Part shown: in pieces, positions 34,117-43,477 of the stretch
Layout of the letters: every line of letters begins with the position of its first letter
How positions within the stretch are numbered: position 1 is the first letter of the stretch
Assembly (NCBI GenBank): GCA_023667145.1
Contig: JAMPAQ010000001.1
Location: 1,626,856-1,690,855, forward strand
Source: Pseudoflavonifractor sp.
GTDB taxonomy: Bacteria > Bacteroidota > Bacteroidia > Bacteroidales > Muribaculaceae
DNA length: 64,000 nucleotides
Direction of reading: 5' to 3'
Program-made: the position numbers and the translations under genes
The notes under the pieces: generated by a model
What the model saw: only the letters and a program-made list of their open reading frames with translations
Told to the model about the DNA's origin: nothing
Database searches by the model: none

Positions 34117-35076
34117 CTACTCCTCGCCAAATAATGATTTCACAAATTCATTTTTATGAAATACCTGAAGATCCTCGATTCCCTCGCCGAGACCTATATA
34201 TTTCACAGGTATCTTGAACTGGTCGCTGATGCCGATGACGACACCGCCCTTGGCCGTGCCGTCGAGCTTGGTTATGGCAAGCTCGTTCACCTTGGTAGCG
34301 GCGACAAACTGACGGGCCTGCTCAAACGCGTTCTGCCCCGTCGAGCCGTCAAGCACGAGCAACACCTCATGGGGCGCGTCGGGCACAACCTTCTGCATCA
34401 CGTTGCGTATCTTGGTCAGCTCGTCCATCAATCCCTTTTTGTTGTGGAGACGTCCGGCTGTATCTATTATCACGACATCGACATCATTGGCGACAGCCGA
34501 TGACAGCGTGTCGTATGCCACTGACGCCGGGTCAGAGCCGAGTTTCTGCTTAATCACGGGCACCCCGGCACGCTCACCCCATATATCAAGTTGCTCCACG
34601 GCGGCTGCACGGAACGTATCGGCGGCCCCGAGCATCACCTTGTTGCCGGCCTTCTTGAAGAGGTAGGCCATCTTGCCGATGGTGGTCGTCTTTCCAACGC
34701 CATTGACACCGACTACCATGATTACATGGGGCTTGTGACCCTCGGGGACAGTAAAGTCCTCAAGTGACGATTCATTGTTGTTTTCGGCAAGCAATTCCGA
34801 TATCTCCTCACACAACAGCTTGTTAAGTTCCGATGAGTTGACATACTTGTCGCGGGCAACGCGCTTTTCCAAACGGTCAATGATGCGCAATGTCGTCTCT
34901 ACCCCGACATCGGAGGTGATGAAAACCTCCTCAAGATTGTCGAGTATCTCGTCGTCAACCTTTGATTTTCCGGCAACAGCACGCGCTATCTTTGAGAACA
35001 CGCCTTGCTTGGTACGCTCAAGCCCCTTGTCGAGGGTCTCTTTTTTCCCTTTGGAAAAGAAATTGAAAATTCCCAT
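34117..35076 (-). CDS. ftsY: Signal recognition particle receptor
   Basis: 319 residues of the NG domain: N-terminal helices (to about 95), P-loop GVNGVGKTTTIGKM, DTAGR, and TKLDGTAKGG. It lacks the long acidic A domain of E. coli FtsY, so membrane contact probably uses the short basic N-terminus (FNFFSKGKKE). It receives the SRP-ribosome complex at the inner membrane. Confidence 0.94.
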   Translation of the reverse strand: MGIFNFFSKGKKETLDKGLERTKQGVFSKIARAVAGKSKVDDEILDNLEEVFITSDVGVETTLRIIDRLEKRVARDKYVNSSELNKLLCEEISELLAENNNESSLEDFTVPEGHKPHVIMVVGVNGVGKTTTIGKMAYLFKKAGNKVMLGAADTFRAAAVEQLDIWGERAGVPVIKQKLGSDPASVAYDTLSSAVANDVDVVIIDTAGRLHNKKGLMDELTKIRNVMQKVVPDAPHEVLLVLDGSTGQNAFEQARQFVAATKVNELAITKLDGTAKGGVVIGISDQFKIPVKYIGLGEGIEDLQVFHKNEFVKSLFGEE

Positions 35077-35174
35077 TAGTCTATCGCTTTATAGCATAGG
35101 CAGCAATGCCAATACTTTATGAGGTGCAAAGTTAGTCATTTGTCAACGCTCTTGCAAGATTTCGCGGCAAAACA

Positions 35175-35209
35175 AGTCCCGCGCACTGCTCTTGGCAATA
35201 CGCGGGACT
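35175..35209 (-). terminator. Terminator after the coiled-coil lipoprotein
   Basis: AGTCCCGCG (35175-35183) pairs with CGCGGGACT (35201-35209). Read on the minus strand, a TTGTTTTG tail follows. It separates rsmI-lipoprotein from ftsY. Confidence 0.65.
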
Positions 35210-35237
35210 CTTTATGATATCATATCGTCAATTTATG

Positions 35238-36098
35238 TCAATCAACTTGGATGACAAGATAGTTGGTCAGGCTCCAGAACTTGGCGGGGTCGGTGATTTT
35301 GAGTACCTTCATGCCGTCCACATCCTCGATTGTATAGCTTCCAACAGGTTGATTGGTGAGAATCTGAGCCTTGTCAGAGTGCAGGGGTATGGTGGTGATG
35401 GTACGCTTGTCACCCTTGGTGAAGTAATTTTGCTGATAGTCGCCACGCATAATCTTGGTCTTGCGCAGGAAACCGGTCTCGATAATCTTGTTTTTCTTCA
35501 GCTCACCCTTGGTACCAATGGCATAGTAGCAGGTGTTGAGCTCATTGGCGAGCTCGACCGACTCCTGTTCGGCAGCATCCTTGGCCTGGGTCACGTTGGC
35601 CACTGTGGTGTTGAGCGAGTCAACACGTGTGCCGAGTTCGGCAATCTGGATATTGGCAGCGGCAAGGTCGTTGCGCAACGATGCTATTGTCGTCTCCTGG
35701 GTTGCTATCTCAGCTTTGAGATTATCGACTGTACGCTTGAGGGTGGCATTGTATCCCTCAGTCTTTGACAGCTTGGCCTCAAGCTGCGCGAGTCGCTCGC
35801 GGCGATCCTGAAGGGCCTGTTGTATCGCCATCATGTCGTTACGTATCTGATCCTTACGGGTCTGCGACTCAGAGCTGATGTCGGGAGTGCTCGACATGAT
35901 TTTCTCAAGGTCGCGTATCTGGTTCATACCCTCGGTAATATCATTCAGGAGGCTGAAAAGGCTATCCTGATTGGCAAGTGCAACATGCAATGAATCGTCG
36001 AGAGCGATGTTCTCTGCCTCCGCTTCCTTTAACTTACCGGAATTACATGCCGTCAACAACGACATTCCGATTACAGCAATTGAAACTAACTTCTTCAT
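35238..36098 (-). CDS. Coiled-coil lipoprotein of unknown function
   Basis: 286 residues: signal peptide with lipobox (SLLTAC) and a long heptad-rich coiled coil (about 20-180, e.g. LAQLEAKLSKTEGYNATLKR and VDSLNTTVANVTQAKDAAEQ). A globular C-terminus follows (YYAIGTKGELKKNKIIE, then IPLHSDKAQILTNQPVGSY). The start at 36098 gives the signal peptide; the longer frame upstream overlaps rsmI. Related proteins occur in Bacteroidetes envelopes, but I cannot name a role. It follows rsmI by 22 bases and ends in a terminator. Confidence 0.78.
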   Translation of the reverse strand: MKKLVSIAVIGMSLLTACNSGKLKEAEAENIALDDSLHVALANQDSLFSLLNDITEGMNQIRDLEKIMSSTPDISSESQTRKDQIRNDMMAIQQALQDRRERLAQLEAKLSKTEGYNATLKRTVDNLKAEIATQETTIASLRNDLAAANIQIAELGTRVDSLNTTVANVTQAKDAAEQESVELANELNTCYYAIGTKGELKKNKIIETGFLRKTKIMRGDYQQNYFTKGDKRTITTIPLHSDKAQILTNQPVGSYTIEDVDGMKVLKITDPAKFWSLTNYLVIQVD

Positions 36099-36120
36099 AA
36101 ATTTATAGTTATTAAAAATT

Positions 36121-36867
36121 CTATTCATCAAGATTTTCTCCGTCATCGTCACGGGTCTTGTATTTGTTGACATGACGACCCTTGCCGGATGAATCTTTCA
36201 GACCGCTTACGATTATAACAATCTCTCCTCTTGGAATGTTTTCCTTGAAATATTCGGCGAGTTGTGACAGTGTCCCTCGATGGGTCGTGTCATGTATCTT
36301 GGATATCTCACGCGACACCGACGCCTCCCTGTCACCCCCGCACACCTCGGCGAGTTGCGACAAGGTTTTCTGAAGTCGCAGCGGTGACTCATATAGGATG
36401 AACGTGCGGCTGTCAGCAGCCAGTTCTCTCAACCGCGTGGCACGTCCTTTCTTTGGCGGGAGGAATCCCTCAAACACAAACCTGTCGCACGGAAGCCCCG
36501 AATTGACAAGCGCGGGAACAAAGGCCGTCGGACCCGGCAGCGTCTCCACCTCGATGTCATTACGGCGGCACTCACGCGACAGCATGAATCCGGGGTCTGA
36601 AATTCCCGGTGTGCCGGCATCGCTTATGAGCGATATGGTCTCGCCACCTTTCAGCCGCGAGATTATTGGCTCAAGGGTATCATGCTCGTTAAACTTATGA
36701 TGACTGATAGTGGGCACGTCTATGCCGAAATGTTTCAGCAGCACGCCGCTTGTGCGCGTGTCCTCGGCAAGTATCAGGTCGCAGCCACGCAACGTCTCGA
36801 TGGCCCTTGGTGTCATGTCGCCAAGGTTTCCCACCGGGGTCGGTACTATGTACAGTTTTCCGCTCAT
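36121..36867 (-). CDS. rsmI: 16S rRNA (cytidine1402-2'-O)-methyltransferase
   Basis: 248 residues of a tetrapyrrole-methylase fold: PTPVGNLGDMTPRAIETL at the N-terminus, AEDTRTSGVLLKHFGI, then ISDAGTPGISDPG and FEGFLPPKKGRATRL, all typical of RsmI. It methylates C1402 in the ribosomal decoding centre with SAM. The C-terminus carries a charged tail (GRHVNKYKTRDDD). Its ATG overlaps the stop of the acidic protein gene upstream (ATGA). Confidence 0.93.
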   Translation of the reverse strand: MSGKLYIVPTPVGNLGDMTPRAIETLRGCDLILAEDTRTSGVLLKHFGIDVPTISHHKFNEHDTLEPIISRLKGGETISLISDAGTPGISDPGFMLSRECRRNDIEVETLPGPTAFVPALVNSGLPCDRFVFEGFLPPKKGRATRLRELAADSRTFILYESPLRLQKTLSQLAEVCGGDREASVSREISKIHDTTHRGTLSQLAEYFKENIPRGEIVIIVSGLKDSSGKGRHVNKYKTRDDDGENLDE

Positions 36868-37562
36868 AGCCCCGCGCCGCCGATTGGTGAATTAAAATAG
36901 CGGGATATTACATCCATGAAGTCCTTTACCTCTTCATTGTCAGCATCCCACTCAAGGTCACCGTAAAAGTAGTCCTCGGCCTCCGACAGACTACCCATGG
37001 CCGAGACAAGATTGAGCGTGTCGGCAAACTCAGTCTCGCTGTTGCCGAACAGCTCACGACGGAAGCGGAACTTATCATTGATGGTAAACGACCTGCGCAA
37101 CATCGACGCACGGTGACCGACCTCCTCTCCGACATTCTCCTCAATATCACTATCTTCATCTTCCGATTCAATATCCTCAGTTCCCATCTCAACAATATCC
37201 GTGGAGACATCGGCATCTGAATCGGCTTCAAAATCAGAGTCAGTATTGATCTCAGTATAAGCGTCAGCATCGGCATGGTCAACAACAGCGTCAGCGGCAA
37301 CGGTAACAGTTTCATCCCCTGCTTCCATATCATCGGCTACCCTCTCCTCGACCACGAGGCCGACTCTTTCCAAGTCTTCGGTGTCATCCTCATGGCATTC
37401 ATTGACCATGGTACCAAGCGCCTTGACTTTATCTGCAATAAGCGCCTGTACCCGCTCGGGCAATTCCTCGCGGCGGTCGGCGGCCAGTAGCAGCAATCCC
37501 TCAAGCTCATAGCACGTCCGCAATGCCTCGTCTATTTTGTTCATATTCATTTCCAATCTCAT
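36864..37562 (-). CDS. Acidic hypothetical protein preceding rsmI
   Basis: 232 residues, not recognised by name. A helical N-terminal part (KIDEALRTCYELEGLLLLAA) is followed by a very acidic, probably disordered middle (about 70-145). A C-terminal conserved-looking segment follows (FTINDKFRFRRELFGNSETE, then NLVSAMGSLSEAEDYFYGDL). This C-terminal block recurs in Bacteroidetes proteins next to rsmI. No signal peptide, so cytoplasmic. Alternative ATGs at 37550 and 37544 are possible. Translation is coupled to rsmI by a 4-base overlap. Confidence 0.7.
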   Translation of the reverse strand: MRLEMNMNKIDEALRTCYELEGLLLLAADRREELPERVQALIADKVKALGTMVNECHEDDTEDLERVGLVVEERVADDMEAGDETVTVAADAVVDHADADAYTEINTDSDFEADSDADVSTDIVEMGTEDIESEDEDSDIEENVGEEVGHRASMLRRSFTINDKFRFRRELFGNSETEFADTLNLVSAMGSLSEAEDYFYGDLEWDADNEEVKDFMDVISRYFNSPIGGAGL

Positions 37563-37606
37563 TTTGGTTAGAAATATGCGATTTTGACAAATCGGTTACA
37601 AAGCTA

Positions 37607-38953
37607 TTAAAAAATTTCTAATAAATAACGTTCTACCGCCTTTCTAATTTCTACGGGCTTACATAAGAAGTTATTTACCATAATCACCACAACGTGGGTC
37701 GGACGCCCATCCGAGTTAGTCTTGTAACCGGCATAACACAATACACCGCCCATGCTGCCGCTCTTCAGCGCCAACCGCCCGTCGAGCTTCGTGCCATTGA
37801 GCAACCTCTTCACTGTCCCCTCACGGCCTACCTTGGGGAAAAGGGACACATACTCCTCACGGTCAGACATCCGCGAGAGCAGTCCACCCATAAACAGTGG
37901 CGACAGCAAAGTGTTGCGGGCGAGTCCGCTTCCATCAACCACCTTTTGCCCCGACATGTCGATACCCGCCCCGGCAAAAAGTCTCCGTTCCACCTCTATC
38001 GCCCGTGATGCCGATTTGATGCCGCTGCTGTCACTGACAAGCGCCCGCAGCATACCCTCGGCATAGAGATTGTCGCTCCTGACCATCATGCTGCGCAATA
38101 TCTCATCGCGGCTCGGAGAGCGGTGTACGGTCAACAGTGTCCTGTCACTTCCGTTGGTCACCTCCTCGTTGTCAAATTGGCATACAGTCTCAAGCTCCGT
38201 GGCAAAAGCGAGGTACGGCGACGGATTGGCAACAGTAGCCGAGACCGTGACTCCCGACTTGGGCCGTGAGCCATAAAGCAATAATGCCCCGAGTTCGGGC
38301 ACGGGATAACTGTTGACATCATTACGGCAGACCGAAAGCATGTCAATGGCATCAATCCCTGACACCGGGCAACTTACACTCCCATCAGCCGCCACTGTCA
38401 GGCGCACTGTGTTGTCCCTGTAATTAAATCCATACAATCCCGCGCCATAGTCACAACCAATATCCTCAACCATCCAGCTGCCGGAGTACCCCATCGCCGG
38501 ATATCCATCCGTGTCAATGACAAGCGACCCTGACACGCCCGACACCCCATGACGGTTGAGCGCATCGTATATCTCACTGACAAATCCGGGTGACGATTGA
38601 AAGTGGGACGATTCGAGCGTAGGGTCTCCACAGCCGTCAATCACGAGATTGCCGCATAACTTACCGTTATCCACCGTCCCGGCCATCCACACCGATGTCT
38701 CAAACCTGAAATCCGACGGCAATCCGAGTACACAGGCCGCTGCGGTGACACACTTGGTCGTTGACGCGGGGACCAACAGCCTTGACGCATTGTCGGCCAC
38801 TATAGGCTCCTTGCCAATCGGGGCGATATATATTCCAATAGCCGCCTGGTCACCACCCTTAAAAGTCAGTGACGGCTTCGAGGCCGACAACATCATCGGC
38901 ACCAATGCCGCTACAAGTACAAGACACCTATATATCATAATCCGTTTTTTCAT
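37607..38953 (-). CDS. dacB: D-alanyl-D-alanine carboxypeptidase/endopeptidase (PBP4 type)
   Basis: 448 residues from the ATG at 38953, which gives a signal peptide (MKKRIMIYRCLVLVAALVP); the longer frame has a non-signal extension. Penicillin-binding motifs: SxxK as ASTTK (Ser64, Lys67), SxN as SDN in VRSDNLYAEGML, and KSG (ALKSGSMGG) in place of KTG. Class C PBPs trim peptidoglycan peptides and cross-links in the periplasm. No close neighbour partner. A possible -7 box TATTTTTG lies at 38972-38965. Confidence 0.9.
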   Translation of the reverse strand: MKKRIMIYRCLVLVAALVPMMLSASKPSLTFKGGDQAAIGIYIAPIGKEPIVADNASRLLVPASTTKCVTAAACVLGLPSDFRFETSVWMAGTVDNGKLCGNLVIDGCGDPTLESSHFQSSPGFVSEIYDALNRHGVSGVSGSLVIDTDGYPAMGYSGSWMVEDIGCDYGAGLYGFNYRDNTVRLTVAADGSVSCPVSGIDAIDMLSVCRNDVNSYPVPELGALLLYGSRPKSGVTVSATVANPSPYLAFATELETVCQFDNEEVTNGSDRTLLTVHRSPSRDEILRSMMVRSDNLYAEGMLRALVSDSSGIKSASRAIEVERRLFAGAGIDMSGQKVVDGSGLARNTLLSPLFMGGLLSRMSDREEYVSLFPKVGREGTVKRLLNGTKLDGRLALKSGSMGGVLCYAGYKTNSDGRPTHVVVIMVNNFLCKPVEIRKAVERYLLEIF

Positions 38954-39047
38954 ATAAATGATTGCAAAAATACCCAAAAGAACAATTACCACACCATCCA
39001 TAATGCAAATAATTGCATCAAAGGTCGATAATGTCAACTTTAATTTG

Positions 39048-39055
39048 TAAATTTG
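39048..39055 (+). promoter_or_regulatory. -7 box of the TetR-type regulator
   Basis: TAAATTTG is an exact TAnnTTTG match 30 bases before the ATG; no good -33 element is visible. Confidence 0.5.
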
Positions 39056-39084
39056 CACACATAACTATAATATGTGCATAAAAC

Positions 39085-39666
39085 ATGGTGCTAAAGACAC
39101 GCGAGAAACTCATTGAGGTGGCACGGCAGCTCTTTACCTACAAGGGTATTGAGAATACCACCATGAACGACATCGCGGCCGCATCAGAAAAAGGCCGGCG
39201 CACCATCTACACATACTTCAAGAACAAGCGCGAGATTTACAATGCCGTCATCGAGCGCGAGAGCGAGCACCTTGTCGTCAACCTGCGCAAGGTCATGGAG
39301 ATGCCCGTCTCTCCCACCGAGAAGCTGGAGCGCTTCATAAGCGTCAGGTTTGACATAATCGAATCATCCACCTATCGTCACAACCCTATACGTGCATTTT
39401 TCACTAGGGACATGCGGCGTGTCGAGCATGTCAGGCGGCTTGCCGTGTCCAAGGAGCTTGAGATGCTCGATGAGCTTATCGCCCAGGGAGTAGCGGCGGG
39501 AGAGTTCGGGCGTGAGTCAGCCGCGCAGCTCAAGCCGCTGATGGTGATGATTTTCCAGGGTGTTGACTTCTCGTTCCTACGCGACAATTTTGAGGAGCTT
39601 CACATTGACCGTTCCATCTTGCGCGGACAGATTATAAAATTCATATTACACGGCATAAAACCATAA
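39085..39666 (+). CDS. TetR-family regulator
   Basis: 193 residues. The N-terminal HTH is at about 8-55 (LIEVARQLFTYKGIENTTMN, then KGRRTIYTYFKNKREIYNAV). An all-helical ligand-binding domain follows. It precedes a FabH-like gene by 4 bases and fabG is close behind, so it probably regulates fatty acid or related acyl metabolism and responds to an acyl ligand; this is an inference from context only. Confidence 0.85.
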   Translation: MVLKTREKLIEVARQLFTYKGIENTTMNDIAAASEKGRRTIYTYFKNKREIYNAVIERESEHLVVNLRKVMEMPVSPTEKLERFISVRFDIIESSTYRHNPIRAFFTRDMRRVEHVRRLAVSKELEMLDELIAQGVAAGEFGRESAAQLKPLMVMIFQGVDFSFLRDNFEELHIDRSILRGQIIKFILHGIKP

Positions 39667-39670
39667 AAAC

Positions 39671-40615
39671 ATGTTTATTAACTCAACCGGATTCTATATC
39701 CCCGAGGGCAGAGTATATAACGATTACTTCCTCAATGTAAATGGCCTGACTGACGATTGGATTACCAAGCGCACGGGTATCAAGTCCCGCTCCAAGGCCG
39801 GAGAGAATGACAACCACAATTCGATGGGCCTTGCGGCTATCGAGGATGCCATCAAAACATTGCCCTACGATATAAAGGATGTTGACCTTATCGTGTCTGC
39901 GTCCTATTCACCCTACGACACAGTGGCTACCCTGGCTCATGTCGCCCAGCAGAAATATGACATCGACGACATCAAGGCGGTGTACGCGTCGTCGGCATGT
40001 TCATCGTTTGTCAACGGCCTTGAGATTGTTGAGGGATATTTTGCCTCGGGCAAGGCCCGCAAGGCACTCCTTGTATGCTCGGAACACAATACCTATTATA
40101 GCAATGAGAGCGACCCCAAGTGTGGCCACCTGTGGGGTGACGCTGCGGTGGCTTTCTTCCTGTCAGCCGAGCGGCAGAGCGACAGCGATGCCGAGATAAA
40201 GACAATATACACCCGTGGACTCGGCAATGTCAGCAAAGGCCCCGAGGGTGTATGCCTCCGTCCCAAGGAGGGTGGCATCGACATGCCGTTTGGCAAGGAT
40301 GTATTCATGCACGCCTGCAAGTACATGATACAGGCTCTTGACGGAGTCACGGCCCCCAACGGTATGACCATCCAGGACCTCAACTATATAATATGCCATC
40401 AGGCCAACAAGCGCATCGTTGCCAACGTGGCCGGACAGCTTGAGATGGGCGACGAGCGTTTCCTCAACAACATTGAGGAACTGGGAAATACCGGTTCGGC
40501 AAGCGCGGCGCTCGTCTTTGCCCAAAACCGTGACCGTTTCCGCAAGGGAGACCGTATAGGACTGACCGTATTTGGCGGTGGATATTCATGCGGAGCTTTT
40601 TTGGTCGAGGTTTAG
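39671..40615 (+). CDS. 3-Oxoacyl-ACP synthase III-like ketosynthase
   Basis: 314 residues of the thiolase fold with the KASIII triad: Cys110 (SSACSSF), His242 (CHQANKRI) and Asn272 (GNTGSASAAL). It should condense an acyl-CoA with malonyl-ACP. It differs from standard FabH in several loops (CGHLWGDAAVAFFLSAE) and stands behind a TetR gene rather than in a plsX-fabH operon, so it may be a specialised paralogue. fabG follows 52 bases later with its own promoter. Confidence 0.82.
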   Translation: MFINSTGFYIPEGRVYNDYFLNVNGLTDDWITKRTGIKSRSKAGENDNHNSMGLAAIEDAIKTLPYDIKDVDLIVSASYSPYDTVATLAHVAQQKYDIDDIKAVYASSACSSFVNGLEIVEGYFASGKARKALLVCSEHNTYYSNESDPKCGHLWGDAAVAFFLSAERQSDSDAEIKTIYTRGLGNVSKGPEGVCLRPKEGGIDMPFGKDVFMHACKYMIQALDGVTAPNGMTIQDLNYIICHQANKRIVANVAGQLEMGDERFLNNIEELGNTGSASAALVFAQNRDRFRKGDRIGLTVFGGGYSCGAFLVEV

Positions 40616-40626
40616 GATTTTTTTGT

Positions 40627-40634
40627 TAATTTTG
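40627..40634 (+). promoter_or_regulatory. -7 box of fabG
   Basis: TAATTTTG matches TAnnTTTG and lies 33 bases before the fabG ATG, in the short gap after the FabH-like gene. Confidence 0.55.
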
Positions 40635-40667
40635 CACAAGCAAAAACTATATCATAATTATATAAGT

Positions 40668-41414
40668 ATGAAATTACTTGAAGGAAAGACGGCTCTCATC
40701 ACAGGAGCCGCACGCGGTATCGGCAAGGCCCTGGCCTTGAAGTTTGCACAGGAAGGCGCGAATATCGCTTTCACCGACCTCGTGATTGACGAAAACGGGA
40801 AGGCCACCGAGGCTGAGATAGCCGCACTCGGTGTCAAGGTTAAGGGATATGCCTCCAATGCCGCAGATTTTGCGCAGACAAAGGAGGTTGTCGCGGAGGT
40901 ACACAAGGACTTCGGCTCGATTGACATTCTCATCAACAACGCCGGCATCACTAAGGATGGCCTCATGATGCGTATGACCGAGCAACAGTGGGATGCCGTC
41001 ATCGCCGTCAACCTCAAGAGCGCGTTCAATTTCATCAACGCCGTGCTTCCCATCATGCTCCGCCAGCGTTCAGGCAGCATCATCAACATGGCATCGGTTG
41101 TCGGCGTGCATGGCAATGCCGGACAGGCCAACTACGCAGCATCAAAGGCCGGCCTCATAGCCCTCGCCAAGAGCATCGCCCAGGAGGTTGGCTCACGCGG
41201 CATCCGTGCCAACGCCATAGCCCCCGGCTTCATCGAGACAGCGATGACCGCCGCCCTGCCCGACGAGGTACGCAAGGAGTGGGAGAAGAAGATACCCCTC
41301 CGTCGTGCCGGACAGGTGGAGGATATCGCCAATGTGGCTACATTCCTCGCTTCCGACATGTCGGCTTACGTCACCGGTCAGGTGATACAGGTCGATGGCG
41401 GTATGAACATGTAA
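40668..41414 (+). CDS. fabG: 3-Oxoacyl-ACP reductase
   Basis: 248 residues of a classical short-chain dehydrogenase: cofactor motif TGAARGIG (12-19), NNAG (90-93), catalytic Ser143, Tyr156 and Lys160 (YAASK), and the C-terminal TGQVIQVDGGMNM ending typical of FabG. It reduces 3-oxoacyl-ACP with NADPH in fatty-acid elongation. The start at 40668 follows the promoter; an upstream extension would overlap the preceding gene. A terminator follows. Confidence 0.92.
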   Translation: MKLLEGKTALITGAARGIGKALALKFAQEGANIAFTDLVIDENGKATEAEIAALGVKVKGYASNAADFAQTKEVVAEVHKDFGSIDILINNAGITKDGLMMRMTEQQWDAVIAVNLKSAFNFINAVLPIMLRQRSGSIINMASVVGVHGNAGQANYAASKAGLIALAKSIAQEVGSRGIRANAIAPGFIETAMTAALPDEVRKEWEKKIPLRRAGQVEDIANVATFLASDMSAYVTGQVIQVDGGMNM

Positions 41415-41435
41415 TCAATCACGACCGTTATAATG

Positions 41436-41467
41436 GGGCCGGTGTCACTTGCGACATCGGCCCTTTT
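41436..41467 (+). terminator. Rho-independent terminator of fabG
   Basis: GGGCCGGTGTC (41436-41446) pairs with GACATCGGCCC (41453-41463) with one G-T wobble and is followed by TTTT. Confidence 0.8.
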
Positions 41468-41476
41468 CCATTCGAT

Positions 41477-41507
41477 TTTGCCAATTGATTTTTTAATATT
41501 ACCTTTG
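41477..41507 (+). promoter_or_regulatory. Promoter of DUF4290-murA-rimM
   Basis: Perfect -33 TTTG (41477-41480) and -7 TACCTTTG (41500-41507) with 19 bases between, one of the best promoter matches in the window. Confidence 0.75.
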
Positions 41508-41557
41508 GATGAAATTAGGCACTGACTATTGTGGGACGTGCCGTATACCCGATACAA

Positions 41558-42151
41558 ATGCTCAGCTATAACACTCAATTAAAGAAACTCGTACTGCCCG
41601 AGTATGGGCGAAACATACAGCAGATGGTCGACCACTGCGTCAGCATCCCCGACCGCGAGGAGCGCACGCGGTGTGCCTACTCCATCATAGCCACCATGGG
41701 TAACCTGTTCCCCCAACTGCGCGATGTCGAGGACTTCAAGCACAAACTGTGGGATCACCTTGCCATCATGTCTGATTTCAAGCTCGACATCGACTATCCC
41801 TGCGAGGTCATCCGCAAGGAAAATCTCGACACCCGCCCCGACCGGGTGGACTATGGCCTCTCGCCCATACGCTACCGTCACTACGGCAAGGGTGTGGAAC
41901 TGATGATAGCCAAGGCTTCGGTTATGGACGATGGCGAGGAGCGCGACCAACTCATCATGCTCATCGCCAATCACATGAAAAAACTGATGCTCGCCGTAAA
42001 CAAGGATGGAGTCGATGATGCCAAGATATTCAAGGACTTGGCTGAGTACTCCCATGGAGCTATCAGACTCGACCCGGCGACCCACAGGCTGCACGAGTTT
42101 AAGGAGGCACCCGCCCCGCAACCTGTTGGCAAACGCAAGAAGAAAAAGTAG
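41558..42151 (+). CDS. DUF4290 protein
   Basis: 197 residues from the ATG at 41558 (MLSYNTQLKKLVLPEYGRNI); a GTG upstream in frame (41531) would add nine residues. The opening YNTQLKKLVLPEYGRNIQ is characteristic of the Bacteroidetes family DUF4290. The protein is cytoplasmic and helical with a basic tail (GKRKKKK) that could contact nucleic acid. It begins an operon with murA and rimM, which is conserved in the phylum. Biochemical function unknown. Confidence 0.82.
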   Translation: MLSYNTQLKKLVLPEYGRNIQQMVDHCVSIPDREERTRCAYSIIATMGNLFPQLRDVEDFKHKLWDHLAIMSDFKLDIDYPCEVIRKENLDTRPDRVDYGLSPIRYRHYGKGVELMIAKASVMDDGEERDQLIMLIANHMKKLMLAVNKDGVDDAKIFKDLAEYSHGAIRLDPATHRLHEFKEAPAPQPVGKRKKKK

Positions 42152-42154
42152 GTC

Positions 42155-43477
42155 ATGAGCACATTTATCGTAGAGGGCGGCAATCGCCTGCATGGTGAGA
42201 TTGAGCCGCAGGGAGCCAAGAATGAGGCGCTTGAGATAATATGCGCCGTGTTGCTCACCGACGAGAAAGTCGTTGTCGAGAATGTCCCCGACATCCTCGA
42301 CATAAACAACCTCATAGCGTTGCTGAGCGACATGGGGGTGAAGGTGGAGAAACTCAGCCCCTCCTCATACGCCTTTTGCGCCCACGACCTCAATTTGAGC
42401 TATCTCGATACTCCCGAGTTCATCGCCAAGGCGGCCTCGTTACGCGGTTCGGTCATGATTGTCGGCCCGCTCCTCGCCCGCATGGGCTACGCGGTGCTGC
42501 CCAAACCGGGTGGCGACAAGATCGGTCGTCGTCGTCTCGACACCCACTTCATCGGCATCCAGAAACTCGGGGCCGAGTTTGAGTATCTGTCAGAAAAACG
42601 TGTCTACGAGATAAAGGCCGACCGCCTGACCGGCTCATACATGCTGCTCGACGAGGCGTCAATCACCGGCACAGCCAATATCATAATGGCGGCGGTGCTC
42701 GCCAAGGGAACGACGACGATATACAATGCGGCATGTGAGCCATACATACAGCAGCTCTGCCGGATGCTCAACTCCATGGGGGCGCATATAAGCGGTGTCG
42801 GTTCCAATCTGCTGACGATAGACGGTGTCGAGTCCCTGCACGGCACAACTCATCGCATATTGCCTGACATGATTGAGATCGGCAGCTTCATAGGCATGGC
42901 GGCCATGACCGGCTCGGAGGTGACAATCAAGAATGTCTCCTATGACAACCTCGGCATAATGCCCGAATGTTTCCGCCGGCTTGGCATAACGGTTGACTGC
43001 ATCGGCGATGACATACTCATCCCCGCCCGCGACGGCTACGAGATTGATACGTTTATTGACGGATCAATCATGACCATAGCCGACGCTCCATGGCCCGGCC
43101 TCTCTCCCGACCTGCTCAGCATCATGCTCGTAGTGGCGACACAGGCATCAGGCAGTGTGCTGATACATCAGAAGATGTTTGAGAGCCGGTTGTTTTTTGT
43201 CGATAAGCTCATCGACATGGGCGCCCGCATAATACTCTGCGACCCTCACCGTGCAGCCGTGATAGGTTCGGGACGGCTTAACTCGCTCAAAGCTACCAAT
43301 ATGGTCTCTCCCGACATACGTGCCGGAATCGCCATGCTCATCGCCGCCATGGGAGCCAAGGGGACAAGCCTCATCCACAACATCGACCAAATTGACCGTG
43401 GCTATCAGGATATAGACAAGCGCCTCAACGCGATTGGGGCCAACATAATGCGTGTATCTCAACAAGTGTGTCCATGA
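42155..43477 (+). CDS. murA: UDP-N-acetylglucosamine 1-carboxyvinyltransferase
   Basis: 440 residues with the EPSP-synthase-like fold. Motifs: GGNRLHGEIEPQGAKNEALE at the N-terminus, and RRLDTHFIGIQKLGAEFEY. The region of the usual PEP/fosfomycin-binding Cys loop reads LPKPGGDKIGRRR: an Asp is in the Cys position, which in other bacteria gives fosfomycin resistance. The first committed step of peptidoglycan synthesis. It begins 3 bases after DUF4290 and overlaps rimM. Confidence 0.92.
   Translation: MSTFIVEGGNRLHGEIEPQGAKNEALEIICAVLLTDEKVVVENVPDILDINNLIALLSDMGVKVEKLSPSSYAFCAHDLNLSYLDTPEFIAKAASLRGSVMIVGPLLARMGYAVLPKPGGDKIGRRRLDTHFIGIQKLGAEFEYLSEKRVYEIKADRLTGSYMLLDEASITGTANIIMAAVLAKGTTTIYNAACEPYIQQLCRMLNSMGAHISGVGSNLLTIDGVESLHGTTHRILPDMIEIGSFIGMAAMTGSEVTIKNVSYDNLGIMPECFRRLGITVDCIGDDILIPARDGYEIDTFIDGSIMTIADAPWPGLSPDLLSIMLVVATQASGSVLIHQKMFESRLFFVDKLIDMGARIILCDPHRAAVIGSGRLNSLKATNMVSPDIRAGIAMLIAAMGAKGTSLIHNIDQIDRGYQDIDKRLNAIGANIMRVSQQVCP

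Noticed and set aside
35189-35200. GCTCTTGGCAATAC in a terminator loop, resembling the 9.2-kb inverted repeat
   Set aside because: Only part of the dyad is shared and it lies in the loop of a normal terminator; likely chance.
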